A DNA stretch of 64,000 nucleotides from Auanema rhodensis (Eukaryota; Nematoda; Chromadorea; Rhabditida; Rhabditidae), in contig OZ059900.1 in the NCBI GenBank assembly GCA_964057225.1, positions 12,787,638 to 12,851,637 on the forward strand. Reading direction: 5' to 3'. The notes beneath the pieces were generated by a model, which saw only the letters and a program-made list of their open reading frames with translations, was not told the DNA's origin and searched no databases. The translations under genes were made by a program, and so were the position numbers. Position 1 is the first letter of the stretch. The number at the start of each line of letters is the position of its first letter. Shown piece after piece: positions 26,901-41,300 of the stretch.

Positions 26901-28640
26901 ACTCATTCGTTAAAACTATCAATATTTGATATATTATATATGTATTAGATATACATTCAGCATAAACAATACTTTTTAACAAAATCTTTTCACAATTTAT
27001 TATTTTACAGAAATCAACAACAGAAAAGAAAAATAATTTAGTCTCAATAATAAGAGTTAAAATATAACTAATATAAAACAGAAACCAAATAAGCTATAGA
27101 TATGAAGCATACGTGACAGTTATCTGTTGAAGTTAATTAAGATTCTATTGTTAAGTTTACTTCAAATTTTAGTTTACTTATCATAAATTAATTCAAGTAA
27201 TCAGAAGAGATTCTGATTTATTTTCAAATTGATTCTTAGTTATCTTCTTAGTTACAATACTCATTCGTTAAAACTATCAATATTTGATATATTATATATG
27301 TATTAGATATACATTCATCATAAACAATACTTTTTAACAAAATCTTTTCACAATTTATTATTTTACAGAAATCAACAACAGAAAAGAAAGATAATTTAGT
27401 CTCAATAATAAGAGTTAAAACATAACTAATATAAAACAGAAACCAAATAGTCTATAGATATGAAACATACGTGACAGTTATCTGTTGAAGTTAATTAAGA
27501 TTCTATTGTTAAGTTTACTTCAAATTTAGGTTTTCTTATGATAAATTAATTCAAGTAATCAGAAGAGATTCTGATTTATTTTCAAATTGATTCTTAGTTA
27601 TCTTCTTAGTTACAATACTCATTCGTTAAAACTATCAATATTTGATATATTATATATGTATTAGATATACATTCAGCATAAACAATACTTTTTAACAAAA
27701 TCTTTTCACAATTTATTATTTTACAGAAATCAACAACAGAAAAGAAAAATAATTTAGTCTCAATAATAAGAGTTAAAATATAACTAATATAAAACAGAAA
27801 CCAAATAAGCTATAGATATGAAGCATACGTGACAGTTATCTGTTGAAGTTAATTAAGATTCTATTGTTAAGTTTACTTCAAATTTTAGTTTACTTATCAT
27901 AAATTAATTCAAGTAATCAGAAGAGATTCTGATTTATTTTCAAATTGATTCTTAGTTATCTTCTTAGTTACAATACTCATTCGTTAAAACTATCAATATT
28001 TGATATATTATATATGTAATAGATATACATTCATCATAAACAATACTTTTTAACAAAATCTTTTCACAATTTATTATTTTACAGAAATCAACAACAGAAA
28101 AGAAAAATAATTTAGTCTCAATAATAAGAGTTAAAACATAACTAATATAAAACAGAAACCAAATAGTCTATAGATATGAAGCATACGTGACAGTTATCTG
28201 TTGAAGTTAATTAAGATTCTATTGTTAAGTTTACTTCAAATTTTAGTTTACTTATCATAAATTAATTCAAGTAATCAGAAGAGATTCTGATTTATTTTCA
28301 AATTGATTCTTAGTTATCTTCTTAGTTACAATACTCATTCGTTAAAACTATCAATATTTGATATATTATATATGTATTAGATATACATTCAGCATAAACA
28401 ATACTTTTTAACAAAATCTTTTCACAATTTATTATTTTACAGAAATCAACAACAGAAAAGAAAAATAATTTAGTCTCAATAATAAGAGTTAAAATATAAC
28501 TAATATAAAACAGAAACCAAATAAGCTATAGATATGAAGCATACGTGACAGTTATCTGTTGAAGTTAATTAAGATTCTATTGTTAAGTTTACTTCAAATT
28601 TTAGTTTACTTATCATAAATTAATTCAAGTAATCAGAAGA
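23987..28640 (+). repeat. Block with A46T / A95T / T110G units
   Basis: A95T with T110G marks the units at 24345, 25419, 25777, 26135, 26851, 27567 and 28283; the first four also have A46T. A46T without them is at 23987, and A95T without T110G is at 27209. Two sub-patterns stand out. A46T-type TGG followed by an A20T/T22A B-type unit occurs at 24345/24703 and 26135/26493. Further on, B/A290 units with C213T (26851, 27567, 28283) alternate with other units, a second dimer-like register. The unit at 27925 has the T bases at 242/243 but the B base at 257, a recombinant inside the T/B block. Confidence 0.83.
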
Positions 28641-31600
28641 GATTCTGATTTATTTTCAAATTGATTCTTAGTTATCTTCTTAGTTACAATACTCATTCGT
28701 TAAAACTATCAATATTTGATATATTATATATGTAATAGATATACATTCATCATAAACAATACTTTTTAACAAAATCTTTTCACAATTTATTATTTTACAG
28801 AAATCAACAACAGAAAAGAAAAATAATTTAGTCTCAATAATAAGAGTTAAAACATAACTAATATAAAACAGAAACCAAATAGTCTATAGATATGAAACAT
28901 ACGTGACAGTTATGTGTTGAAGTTAATTAGGATTCTATTGTTAAGTTTACTTCAAATTTTAGTTTACTTATCATAAATTAATTCAAGTAATCAGAAGAGA
29001 TTCTGATTTATTTTCAAATTGATTCTTAGTTATCTTCTTAGTTACAATACTCATTCGTTAAAACTATCAATATTTGATATATTATATATGTAATAGATAT
29101 ACATTCATCATAAACAATACTTTTTAACAAAATCTTTTCACAATTTATTATTTTACAGAAATCAACAACAGAAAAGAAAAATAATTTAGTCTCAATAATA
29201 AGAGTTAAAACATAACTAATATAAAACAGAAACCAAATAGTCTATAGATATGAAACATACGTGACAGTTATCTGTTGAAGTTAATTAAGATTCTATTGTT
29301 AAGTTTACTTCAAATTTTAGTTTACTTATCATAAATTAATTCAAGTAATCAGAAGAGATTCTGATTTATTTTCAAATTGATTCTTAGTTATCTTCTTAGT
29401 TTCAATACTCATTCGTTAAAACTATCAATATTTGATATATTATATATGTAATAGATATACATTCATCATAAACAATACTTTTTAACAAAATCTTTTCACA
29501 ATTTATTATTTTACAGAAATCAACAACAGAAAAGAAAAATAATTAGTCTCAATAGTAAGAGTTAAAACATAACTAATATAAAACAGAAACCAAATAGTCT
29601 ATAGATATGAAACATACGTGACAGTTATGTGTTGAAGTTAATTAGGATTCTATTGTTAAGTTTACTTCAAATTTTAGTTTACTTATCATAAATTAATTCA
29701 AGTAATCAGAAGAGATTCTGATTTATTTTCAAATTGATTCTTAGTTATCTTCTTAGTTACAATACTCATTCGTTAAAACTATCAATATTTGATATATTAT
29801 ATATGTAATAGATATACATTCATCATAAACAATACTTTTTAACAAAATCTTTTCACAATTTATTATTTTACAGAAATCAACAACAGAAAAGAAAAATAAT
29901 TTAGTCTCAATAATAAGAGTTAAAACATAACTAATATAAAACAGAAACCAAATAAGCTATAGATATGAAGCATACGTGACAGTTATCTGTTGAAGTTAAT
30001 TAGGATTCTATTGTTAAGTTTACTTCAAATTTTAGTTTACTTATCATAAATTAATTCAAGTAATCAGAAGAGATTCTGATTTATTTTCAAATTGATTCTT
30101 AGTTATCTTCTTAGTTACAATACTCATTCGTTAAAACTATCAATATTTGATATATTATATATGTAATAGATATACATTCATCATAAACAATACTTTTTAA
30201 CAAAATCTTTTCACAATTTATTATTTTACAGAAATCAACAACAGAAAAGAAAAATAATTTAGTCTCAATAATAAGAGTTAAAACATAACTAATATAAAAC
30301 AGAAACCAAATAGTCTATAGATATGAAACATACGTGACAGTTATCTGTTGAAGTTAATTAGGATTCTATTGTTAAGTTTACTTCCAATTTTAGTTTACTT
30401 ATCATAAATTAATTCAAGTAATCAGAAGAGATTCTGATTTATTTTCAAATTGATTCTTAGTTATCTTCTTAGTTACAATACTCATTCGTTAAAACTATCA
30501 ATATTTGATATATTATATATGTAATAGATATACATTCATCATAAACAATACTTTTTAACAAAATCTTTTCACAATTTATTATTTTACAGAAATCAACAAC
30601 AGAAAAGAAAAATAATTTAGTCTCAATAATAAGAGTTAAAACATAACTAATATAAAACAGAAACCAAATAGTCTATAGATATGAAACATACGTGACAGTT
30701 ATCTGTTGAAGTTAATTAAGATTCTATTGTTAAGTTTACTTCAAATTTAGGTTTTCTTATGATAAATTAATTCAAGTAATCAGAAGAGATTCTGATTTAT
30801 TTTCAAATTGATTCTTAGTTATCTTCTTAGTTACAATACTCATTCGTTAAAACTATCAATATTTGATATATTATATATGTAATAGATATACATTCATCAT
30901 AAACAATACTTTTTAACAAAATCTTTTCACAATTTATTATTTTACAGAAATCAACAACAGAAAAGAAAAATAATTTAGTCTCAATAATAAGAGTTAAAAC
31001 ATAACTAATATAAAACAGAAACCAAATAGTCTATAGATATGAAACATACGTGACAGTTATCTGTTGAAGTTAATTAAGATTCTATTGTTAAGTTTACTTC
31101 AAATTTAGGTTTTCTTATGATAAATTAATTCAAGTAATCAGAAGAGATTCTGATTTATTTTCAAATTGATTCTTAGTTATCTTCTTAGTTACAATACTCA
31201 TTCGTTAAAACTATCAATATTTGATATATTATATATGTAATAGATATACATTCATCATAAACAATACTTTTTAACAAAATCTTTTCACAATTTATTATTT
31301 TACAGAAATCAACAACAGAAAAGAAAAATAATTTAGTCTCAATAATAAGAGTTAAAACATAACTAATATAAAACAGAAACCAAATAAGCTATAGATATGA
31401 AGCATACGTGACAGTTATCTGTTGAAGTTAATTAGGATTCTATTGTTAAGTTTACTTCAAATTTTAGTTTACTTATCATAAATTAATTCAAGTAATCAGA
31501 AGAGATTCTGATTTATTTTCAATTAGATTCTTAGTTATCTTCTTAGTTACAATACTCATTCGTTAAAACTATCAATATTTGATATATTATATATGTAATA

Positions 31601-34600
31601 GATATACATTCATCATAAACAATACTTTTTAACAAAATCTTTTCACAATTTATTATTTTACAGAAATCAACAACAGAAAAGAAAAATAATTTAGTCTCAA
31701 TAATAAGAGTTAAAACATAACTAATATAAAACAGAAACCAAATAAGCTATAGATATGAAGCATACGTGACAGTTATCTGTTGAAGTTAATTAGGATTCTA
31801 TTGTTAAGTTTACTTCAAATTTTAGTTTACTTATCATAAATTAATTCTAGTAATCAGAAGAGATTCTGATTTATTTTCAAATTGATTCTTAGTTATCTTC
31901 TTAGTTACAATACTCATTCGTTAAAACTATCAATATTTGATATATTATATATGTAATAGATATACATTCATCATAAACAATACTTTTTAACAAAATCTTT
32001 TCACAATTTATTATTTTACAGAAATCAACAACAGAAAAGAAAAATAATTTAGTCTCAATAATAAGAGTTAAAACATAACTAATATAAAACAGAAACCAAA
32101 TAGTCTATAGATATGAAACATACGTGACAGTTATCTGTTGAAGTTAATTAAGATTCTATTGTTAAGTTTACTTCAAATTTAGGTTTTCTTATGATAAATT
32201 AATTCAAGTAATCAGAAGAGATTCTGATTTATTTTCAAATTGATTCTTAGTTATCTTCTTAGTTACAATACTCATTCGTTAAAACTATCAATATTTGATA
32301 TATTATATATGTAATAGATATACATTCATCATAAACAATACTTTTTAACAAAATCTTTTCACAATTTATTATTTTACAGAAATCAACAACAGAAAAGAAA
32401 AATAATTTAGTCTCAATAATAAGAGTTAAAACATAACTAATATAAAACAGAAACCAAATAGTCTATAGATATGAAACATACGTGACAGTTATCTGCTGAA
32501 GTTAATTAAGATTCTATTGTTAAGTTTACTTCAAATTTAGGTTTTCTTATGATAAATTAATTCAAGTAATCAGAAGAGATTCTGATTTATTTTCAAATTG
32601 ATTCTTAGTTATCTTCTTAGTTACAATACTCATTCGTTAAAACTATCAATATTTGATATATTATATATGTAATAGATATACATTCATCATAAACAATACT
32701 TTTTAACAAAATCTTTTCACAATTTATTATTTTACAGAAATCAACAACAGAAAAGAAAAATAATTTAGTCTCAATAATAAGAGTTAAAACATAACTAATA
32801 TAAAACAGAAACCAAATAGTCTATAGATATGAAACATACGTGACAGTTATCTGTTGAAGTTAATTAGGATTCTATTGTTAAGTTTACTTCAAATTTAGGT
32901 TTTCTTATGATAAATTAATTCAAGTAATCAGAAGAGATTCTGATTTATTTTCAAATTGATTCTTAGTTATCTTCTTAGTTACAATACTCATTCGTTAAAA
33001 CTATCAATATTTGATATATTATATATGTAATAGATATACATTCATCATAAACAATACTTTTTAACAAAATCTTTTCACAATTTATTATTTTACAGAAATC
33101 AACAACAGAAAAGAAAAATAATTTAGTCTCAATAATAAGAGTTAAAACATAACTAATATAAAACAGAAACCAAATAAGCTATAGATATGAAGCATACGTG
33201 ACAGTTATCTGTTGAAGTTAATTAGGATTCTATTGTTAAGTTTACTTCAAATTTTAGTTTACTTATCATAAATTAATTCAAGTAATCAGAAGAGATTCTG
33301 ATTTATTTTCAAATTGATTCTTAGTTATCTTCTTAGTTACAATACTCATTCGTTAAAACTATCAATATTTGATATATTATATATGTAATAGATATACATT
33401 CATCATAAACAATACTTTTTAACAAAATCTTTTCACAATTTATTATTTTACAGAAATCAACAACAGAAAAGAAAAATAATTTAGTCTCAATAATAAGAGT
33501 TAAAACATAACTAATATAAAACAGAAACCAAATAGTCTATAGATATGAAACATACGTGACAGTTATCTGTTGAAGTTAATTAGGATTCTATTGTTAAGTT
33601 TACTTCAAATTTAGGTTTTCTTATGATAAATTAATTCAAGTAATCAGAAGAGATTCTGATTTATTTTCAAATTGATTCTTAGTTATCTTCTTAGTTACAA
33701 TACTCATTCGTTAAAACTATCAATATTTGATATATTATATATGTAATAGATATACATTCATCATAAACAATACTTTTTAACAAAATCTTTTCACAATTTA
33801 TTATTTTACAGAAATCAACAACAGAAAAGAAAAATAATTTAGTCTCAATAATAAGAGTTAAAACATAACTAATATAAAACAGAAACCAAATAAGCTATAG
33901 ATATGAAGCATACGTGACAGTTATCTGTTGAAGTTAATTAGGATTCTATTGTTAAGTTTACTTCAAATTTTAGTTTACTTATCATAAATTAATTCAAGTA
34001 ATCAGAAGAGATTCTGATTTATTTTCAAATTGATTCTTAGTTATCTTCTTAGTTACAATACTCATTCGTTAAAACTATCAATATTTGATATATTATATAT
34101 GTAATAGATATACATTCATCATAAACAATACTTTTTAACAAAATCTTTTCACAATTTATTATTTTACAGAAATCAACAACAGAAAAGAAAAATAATTTAG
34201 TCTCAATAATAAGAGTTAAAACATAACTAATATAAAACAGAAACCAAATAAGCTATAGATATGAAGCATACGTGACAGTTATCTGTTGAAGTTAATTAGG
34301 ATTCTATTGTTAAGTTTACTTCAAATTTTAGTTTACTTATCATAAATTAATTCAAGTAATCAGAAGAGATTCTGATTTATTTTCAAATTGATTCTTAGTT
34401 ATCTTCTTAGTTACAATACTCATTCGTTAAAACTATCAATATTTGATATATTATATATGTAATAGATATACATTCATCATAAACAATACTTTTTAACAAA
34501 ATCTTTTCACAATTTATTATTTTACAGAAATCAACAACAGAAAAGAAAAATAATTTAGTCTCAATAATAAGAGTTAAAACATAACTAATATAAAACAGAA

Positions 34601-37600
34601 ACCAAATAGTCTATAGATATGAAACATACGTGACAGTTATCTGTTGAAGTTAATTAAGATTCTATTGTTAAGTTTACTTCAAATTTAGGTTTTCTTATGA
34701 TAAATTAATTCAAGTAATCAGAAGAGATTCTGATTTATTTTCAAATTGATTCTTAGTTATCTTCTTAGTTACAATACTCATTCGTTAAAACTATCAATAT
34801 TTGATATATTATATATGTAATAGATATACATTCATCATAAACAATACTTTTTAACAAAATCTTTTCACAATTTATTATTTTACAGAAATCAACAACAGAA
34901 AAGAAAAATAATTTAGTCTCAATAATAAGAGTTAAAACATAACTAATATAAAACAGAAACCAAATAAGCTATAGATATGAAGCATACGTGACAGTTATCT
35001 GTTGAAGTTAATTAGGATTCTATTGTTAAGTTTACTTCAAATTTTAGTTTACTTATCATAAATTAATTCAAGTAATCAGAAGAGATTCTGATTTATTTTC
35101 AAATTGATTCTTAGTTATCTTCTTAGTTACAATACTCATTCGTTAAAACTATCAATATTTGATATATTATATATGTAATAGATATACATTCATCATAAAC
35201 AATACTTTTTAACAAAATATTTTCACAATTTATTATTTTACAGAAATCAACAACAGAAAAGAAAAATAATTTAGTCTCAATAATAAGAGTTAAAACATAA
35301 CTAATATAAAACAGAAACCAAATAAGCTATAGATATGAAGCATACGTGACAGTTATCTGTTGAAGTTAATTAGGATTCTATTGTTAAGTTTACTTCAAAT
35401 TTTAGTTTACTTATCATAAATTAATTCAAGTAATCAGAAGAGATTCTGATTTATTTTCAAATTGATTCTTAGTTATCTTCTTAGTTACAATACTCATTCG
35501 TTAAAACTATCAATATTTGATATATTATATATGTAATAGATATACATTCATCATAAACAATACTTTTTAACAAAATCTTTTCACAATTTATTATTTTACA
35601 GAAATCAACAACAGAAAAGAAAAATAATTTAGTCTCAATAATAAGAGTTAAAACATAACTAATATAAAACAGAAACCAAATAAGCTATAGATATGAAGCA
35701 TACGTGACAGTTATCTGTTGAAGTTAATTAGGATTCTATTGTTAAGTTTACTTCAAATTTTAGTTTACTTATCATAAATTAATTCAAGTAATCAGAAGAG
35801 ATTCTGATTTATTTTCAAATTGATTCTTAGTTATCTTCTTAGTTACAATACTCATTCGTTAAAACTATCAATATTTGATATATTATATATGTAATAGATA
35901 TACATTCATCATAAACAATACTTTTTAACAAAATCTTTTCACAATTTATTATTTTACAGAAATCAACAACAGAAAAGAAAAATAATTTAGTCTCAATAAT
36001 AAGAGTTAAAACATAACTAATATAAAACAGAAACCAAATAAGCTATAGATATGAAGCATACGTGACAGTTATCTGTTGAAGTTAATTAGGATTCTATTGT
36101 TAAGTTTACTTCAAATTTTAGTTTACTTATCATAAATTAATTCAAGTAATCAGAAGAGATTCTGATTTATTTTCAAATTGATTCTTAGTTATCTTCTTAG
36201 TTACAATACTCATTCGTTAAAACTATCAATATTTGATATATTATATATGTAATAGATATACATTCATCATAAACAATACTTTTTAACAAAATCTTTTCAC
36301 AATTTATTATTTTACAGAAATCAACAACAGAAAAGAAAAATAATTTAGTCTCAATAATAAGAGTTAAAACATAACTAATATAAAACAGAAACCAAATAAG
36401 CTATAGATATGAAGCATACGTGACAGTTATCTGTTGAAGTTAATTAGGATTCTATTGTTAAGTTTACTTCAAATTTTAGTTTACTTATCATAAATTAATT
36501 CAAGTAATCAGAAGAGATTCTGATTTATTTTCAAATTGATTCTTAGTTATCTTCTTAGTTACAATACTCATTCGTTAAAACTATCAATATTTGATATATT
36601 ATATATGTAATAGATATACATTCATCATAAACAATACTTTTTAACAAAATCTTTTCACAATTTATTATTTTACAGAAATCAACAACAGAAAAGAAAAATA
36701 ATTTAGTCTCAATAATAAGAGTTAAAACATAACTAATATAAAACAGAAACCAAATAGTCTATAGATATGAAACATACGTGACAGTTATCTGTTGAAGTTA
36801 ATTAAGATTCTATTGTTAAGTTTACTTCAAATTTAGGTTTTCTTATGATAAATTAATTCAAGTAATCAGAAGAGATTCTGATTTATTTTCAAATTGATTC
36901 TTAGTTATCTTCTTAGTTACAATACTCATTCGTTAAAACTATCAATATTTGATATATTATATATGTAATAGATATACATTCATCATAAACAATACTTTTT
37001 AACAAAATCTTTTCACAATTTATTATTTTACAGAAATCAACAACAGAAAAGAAAAATAATTTAGTCTCAATAATAAGAGTTAAAACATAACTAATATAAA
37101 ACAGAAACCAAATAGTCTATAGATATGAAACATACGTGACAGTTATCTGCTGAAGTTAATTAAGATTCTATTGTTAAGTTTACTTCAAATTTAGGTTTTC
37201 TTATGATAAATTAATTCAAGTAATCAGAAGAGATTCTGATTTATTTTCAAATTGATTCTTAGTTATCTTCTTAGTTACAATACTCATTCGTTAAAACTAT
37301 CAATATTTGATATATTATATATGCAATAGATATACATTCATCATAAACAATACTTTTTAACAAAATATTTTCACAATTTATTATTTTACAGAAATCAACA
37401 ACAGAAAAGAAAAATAATTTATTCTCAATAATAAGAGTTAAAACATAACTAATATAAAACAGAAACCAAATAGTCTATAGATATGAAACATACGTGACAG
37501 TTATCTGTTGAAGTTAATTAAGATTCTATTGTTAAGTTTACTTCAAATTTAGGTTTTCTTATGATAAATTAATTCAAGTAATCAGAAGAGATTCTGATTT

Positions 37601-38305
37601 ATTTTCAAATTGATTCTTAGTTATCTTCTTAGTTACAATACTCATTCGTTAAAACTATCAATATTTGATATATTATATATGTAATAGATATACATTCATC
37701 ATAAACAATACTTTTTAACAAAATCTTTTCACAATTTATTATTTTACAGAAATCAACAACAGAAAAGAAAAATAATTTAGTCTCAATAATAAGAGTTAAA
37801 ACATAACTAATATAAAACAGAAACCAAATAGTCTATAGATATGAAACATACGTGACAGTTATCTGTTGAAGTTAATTAAGATTCTATTGTTAAGTTTACT
37901 TCAAATTTAGGTTTTCTTATGATAAATTAATTCAAGTAATCAGAAGAGATTCTGATTTATTTTCAAATTGATTCTTAGTTATCTTCTTAGTTACAATACT
38001 CATTCGTTAAAACTATCAATATTTGATATATTATATATGTAATAGATATACATTCATCATAAACAATACTTTTTAACAAAATCTTTTCACAATTTATTAT
38101 TTTACAGAAATCAACAACAGAAAAGAAAAATAATTTAGTCTCAATAATAAGAGTTAAAACATAACTAATATAAAACAGAAACCAAATAGTCTATAGATAT
38201 GAAACATACGTGACAGTTATCTGTTGAAGTTAATTAAGATTCTATTGTTAAGTTTACTTCAAATTTAGGTTTTCTTATGATAAATTAATTCAAGTAATCA
38301 GAAGA
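28641..38305 (+). repeat. Mixed block: delta T-units interleaved with B/G290 units
   Basis: T/A290/delta units (30430, 30788, 31862, 34368, 36516, 36874, 37232-38305) are interspersed with B/G290 units without delta (29714, 31146, 31504, 32936, 33652, 34010, 34726-36515). Recombinant combinations T/G290/delta occur at 32578 and 33294. T277C (CTGCTG) marks the units at 32220 and 36874, 13 units apart, each preceded by a T/A290/delta unit. C136A marks 35084 and 37232. The unit at 37232 is the most private one here, with T93C, C136A and G191T. Confidence 0.82.
29357..29713 (+). repeat. Only short unit (357 bp)
   Basis: One T is missing from the run at unit positions 187-189 (near 29543), giving AATTAGTC instead of AATTTAGTC. 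The same unit also has A200G (AATAGTAAG) and A46T, with T-block, G274 and G290. This is the single length change that shifts the 358-bp register in the forward array. No other unit shares it, so it is either a recent mutation or a consensus error in a homopolymer. Confidence 0.88.
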
Positions 38306-41300
38306 GATTCTGATTTATTTTCAAATTGATTCTTAGTTATCTTCTTAGTTACAATACTCATTCGTTAAAACTATCAATATTTGATATATTATATATGTAA
38401 TAGATATACATTCATCATAAACAATACTTTTTAACAAAATCTTTTCACAATTTATTATTTTACAGAAATCAACAACAGAAAAGAAAAATAATTTAGTCTC
38501 AATAATAAGAGTTAAAACATAACTAATATAAAACAGAAACCAAATAAGCTATAGATATGAAGCATACGTGACAGTTATCTGTTGAAGTTAATTAGGATTC
38601 TATTGTTAAGTTTACTTCAAATTTAGGTTTTCTTATGATAAATTAATTCAAGTAATCAGAAGAGATTCTGATTTATTTTCAAATTGATTCTTAGTTATCT
38701 TCTTAGTTACAATACTCATTCGTTAAAACTATCAATATTTGATATATTATATATGTAATAGATATACATTCATCATAAACAATACTTTTTAACAAAATCT
38801 TTTCATAATTTATTATTTTACAGAAATCAACAACAGAAAAGAAAAATAATTTAGTCTCAATAATAAGAGTTAAAACATAACTAATATAAAACAGAAACCA
38901 AATAAGCTATAGATATGAAGCATACGTGACAGTTATCTGTTGAAGTTAATTAAGATTCTATTGTTAAGTTTACTTCAAATTTAGGTTTTCTTATGATAAA
39001 TTAATTCAAGTAATCAGAAGAGATTCTGATTTATTTTCAAATTGATTCTTAGTTATCTTCTTAGTTACAATACTCATTCGTTAAAACTATCAATATTTGA
39101 TATATTATATATGTAATAGATATACATTCATCATAAACAATACTTTTCAACAAAATCTTTTCACAATTTATTATTTTACAGAAATCAACAACAGAAAAGA
39201 AAAATAATTTAGTCTCAATAATAAGAGTTAAAACATAACTAATATAAAACAGAAACCAAATAGTCTATAGATATGAAACATACGTGACAGTTATCTGTTG
39301 AAGTTAATTAAGATTCTATTGTTAAGTTTACTTCAAATTTAGGTTTTCTTATGATAAATTAATTCAAGTAATCAGAAGAGATTCTGATTTATTTTCAAAT
39401 TGATTCTTAGTTATCTTCTTAGTTACAATACTCATTCGTTAAAACTATCAATATTTGATATATGATATATGTAATAGATATACATTCATCATAAACAATA
39501 CTTTTTAACAAAATCTTTTCACAATTTATTATTTTACAGAAATCAACAACAGAAAAGAAAAATAATTTAGTCTCAATAATAAGAGTTAAAACATAACTAA
39601 TATAAAACAGAAACCAAATAAGCTATAGATATGAAGCATACGTGACAGTTATCTGTTGAAGTTAATTAGGATTCTATTGTTAAGTTTACTTCAAATTTAG
39701 GTTTTCTTATGATAAATTAATTCAAGTAATCAGAAGAGATTCTGATTTATTTTCAAATTGATTCTTAGTTATCTTCTTAGTTACAATACTCATTCGTTAA
39801 AACTATCAATATTTGATATATTATATATGTAATAGATATACATTCATCATAAACAATACTTTTTAACAAAATCTTTTCACAATTTATTATTTTACAGAAA
39901 TCAACAACAGAAAAGAAAAATAATTTAGTCTCAATAATAAGAGTTAAAACATAACTAATATAAAACAGAAACCAAATAAGCTATAGATATGAAGCATACG
40001 TGACAGTTATCTGTTGAAGTTAATTAAGATTCTATTGTTAAGTTTACTTCAAATTTAGGTTTTCTTATGATAAATTAATTCAAGTAATCAGAAGAGATTC
40101 TGATTTATTTTCAAATTGATTCTTAGTTATCTTCTTAGTTACAATACTCATTCGTTAAAACTATCAATATTTGATATATTATATATGTAATAGATATACA
40201 TTCATCATAAACAATACTTTTTAACAAAATCTTTTCACAATTTATTATTTTACAGAAATCAACAACAGAAAAGAAAAATAATTTAGTCTCAATAATAAGA
40301 GTTAAAACATAACTAATATAAAACAGAAACCAAATAAGCTATAGATATGAAGCATACGTGACAGTTATCTGTTGAAGTTAATTAAGATTCTATTGTTAAG
40401 TTTACTTCAAATTTAGGTTTTCTTATGATAAATTAATTCAAGTAATCAGAAGAGATTCTGATTTATTTTCAAATTGATTCTTAGTTATCTTCTTAGTTAC
40501 AATACTCATTCGTTAAAACTATCAATATTTGATATATTATATATGTAATAGATATACATTCATCATAAACAATACTTTTTAACAAAATCTTTTCACAATT
40601 TATTATTTTACAGAAATCAACAACAGAAAAGAAAAATAATTTAGTCTCAATAATAAGAGTTAAAACATAACTAATATAAAACAGAAACCAAATAAGCTAT
40701 AGATATGAAGCATACGTGACAGTTATCTGTTGAAGTTAATTAAGATTCTATTGTTAAGTTTACTTCAAATTTAGGTTTTCTTATGATAAATTAATTCAAG
40801 TAATCAGAAGAGATTCTGATTTATTTTCAAATTGATTCTTAGTTATCTTCTTAGTTACAATACTCATTCGTTAAAACTATCAATATTTGATATATTATGT
40901 ATGTAATAGATATACATTCATCATAAACAATACTTTTTAACAAAATCTTTTCACAATTTATTATTTTACAGAAATCAACAACAGAAAAGAAAAATAATTT
41001 AGTCTCAATAATAAGAGTTAAAACATAACTAATATAAAACAGAAACCAAATAAGCTATAGATATGAAGCATACGTGACAGTTATCTGTTGAAGTTAATTA
41101 GGATTCTATTGTTAAGTTTACTTCAAATTTTAGTTTACTTATCATAAATTAATTCAAGTAATCAGAAGAGATTCTGATTTATTTTCAAATTGATTCTTAG
41201 TTATCTTCTTAGTTACAATACTCATTCGTTAAAACTATCAATATTTGATATATTATATATGTAATAGATATACATTCATCATAAACAATACTTTTTAACA

